Positions 14,016-14,263 of a stretch of DNA of 14,263 nt are shown here, one piece after another (the first letter of the stretch is position 1; every line of letters starts with the position of its first letter). Location of the stretch: positions 1 to 14,263 of the forward strand of contig CAYOIP010000028.1 of NCBI GenBank assembly GCA_964404065.1. Direction: 5' to 3'. The position numbers and the translations under genes are program-made. Source of the stretch: UBA7396 sp964404065 (GTDB lineage: Bacteria; Patescibacteriota; Gracilibacteria; BD1-5; UBA6164). The notes beneath the pieces are model-generated. The model saw only the letters and a list, made by a program, of their open reading frames with translations. It was not told the DNA's origin and did not search any database.

Positions 14016-14263
14016 ATATTCTTTATACTCAACTTTTCCGTTACTAACCACATCTCTAATCATCTTTTCATTTTTATTTAAACTTGAAGTTCAGCTTTTT
14101 ACTTCTAAGAAAACTATTTTTTCTAGATTTCATTCTGATAATCCATCAAAAACTATATAATCTATTCATTTTCAAACAAAAGTCATATCACGTGGTGCGA
14201 AAGGGAAGTTTGGTAAAAAAGGTAAAACTTTTTCATAAACTTCTCCGAGTATTACTGATTTTG
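14007..14263 (-). CDS. Holliday-junction-resolvase-like endonuclease (partial)
   Basis: This is the C-terminal 85 residues of a gene entering from the right edge. The order of motifs matches the family of predicted Holliday junction resolvase-like endonucleases (Endonuc_Holl). GEVYEKVLPFLPNFPF is followed by PRDMTFVGKGIDYIVFDGLSEG, the nuclease core IVFLEVKSG with its Glu-x-Lys, and a basic end (MIRDVVSNGKVEYKEY). Asp in GIDYIVFDG and the EVK pair are the likely metal-binding residues, as in other PD-(D/E)xK nucleases. Two core glycines (GKG, EVKSG) are TGA codons. The N-terminal part, often a membrane helix and coiled coil, lies outside the window. It converges with the small gene pair. Confidence 0.85.

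Overview
The window comes from a bacterium that reads UGA as glycine (genetic code 25), as known in the candidate phyla Absconditabacteria (SR1) and Gracilibacteria (BD1-5/GN02). Under the standard code almost every gene here breaks at in-frame TGA. With TGA as Gly, full-length conserved proteins appear and the TGA codons fall on invariant glycines: the Walker A loop of the UvrD/PcrA helicase, the DNGKGF and GLGMGL ATP-binding motifs of the histidine kinase, the RGGSS loop of D-Ala-D-Ala ligase, and the SRRG of ribosomal protein S15. TGG is still used for Trp. The DNA is very AT-rich, genes are tightly packed, and I see no clear Shine-Dalgarno sequences. Which of the two phyla it is cannot be decided from this window.

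Layout. Positions 1-189: the 3' end of an unrecognised gene and a shared terminator. 187-5017: a signalling block with a rhodanese (-), an OmpR-type response regulator (+), and a convergent three-gene operon on the minus strand. That operon is a zinc-finger/GNAT-like protein, a 699-aa membrane histidine kinase with a GAF-like domain, and a second OmpR-type regulator. 5191-6364 (+): a small Cys-motif protein followed by a protein that looks like an EAL domain stripped of its catalytic residues. 6430-10159 (+): ndk, a pcrA/uvrD helicase carrying two GC-rich palindromic insertions in frame, and a D-Ala-D-Ala ligase. 10194-11158 (-): rpsO and a divergent nucleosidase-like gene. 11233-13978 (+): a PolA homologue that stops inside the 3'-5' exonuclease domain and has no polymerase domain, the HtpX membrane protease, and a small overlapping gene pair resembling a toxin-antitoxin system. 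14007-14263 (-): the C-terminal part of a predicted Holliday-junction-resolvase-like endonuclease.

How the genes work together. The kinase and its downstream regulator are very likely a cognate two-component pair, with the GNAT-like protein cotranscribed (2 nt and 28 nt gaps). The response regulator at 672 has no adjacent kinase. The two regulators converge with a 5-nt gap, and the terminator of one lies inside the coding sequence of the other. The divergent pair at 5191-6364 may be linked to this signalling block, but that is inference. The other genes are housekeeping: nucleotide balance, DNA repair, peptidoglycan, ribosome and membrane proteolysis.

The most interesting points are the in-frame GC-rich palindromes in pcrA, the polymerase-less PolA, the degenerate EAL and nucleosidase-like proteins, and the pervasive bidirectional terminators that contain stop codons of the genes they end. 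No stretch longer than about 175 bases lacks a gene. I see no tRNA, rRNA, CRISPR array or transposase gene.
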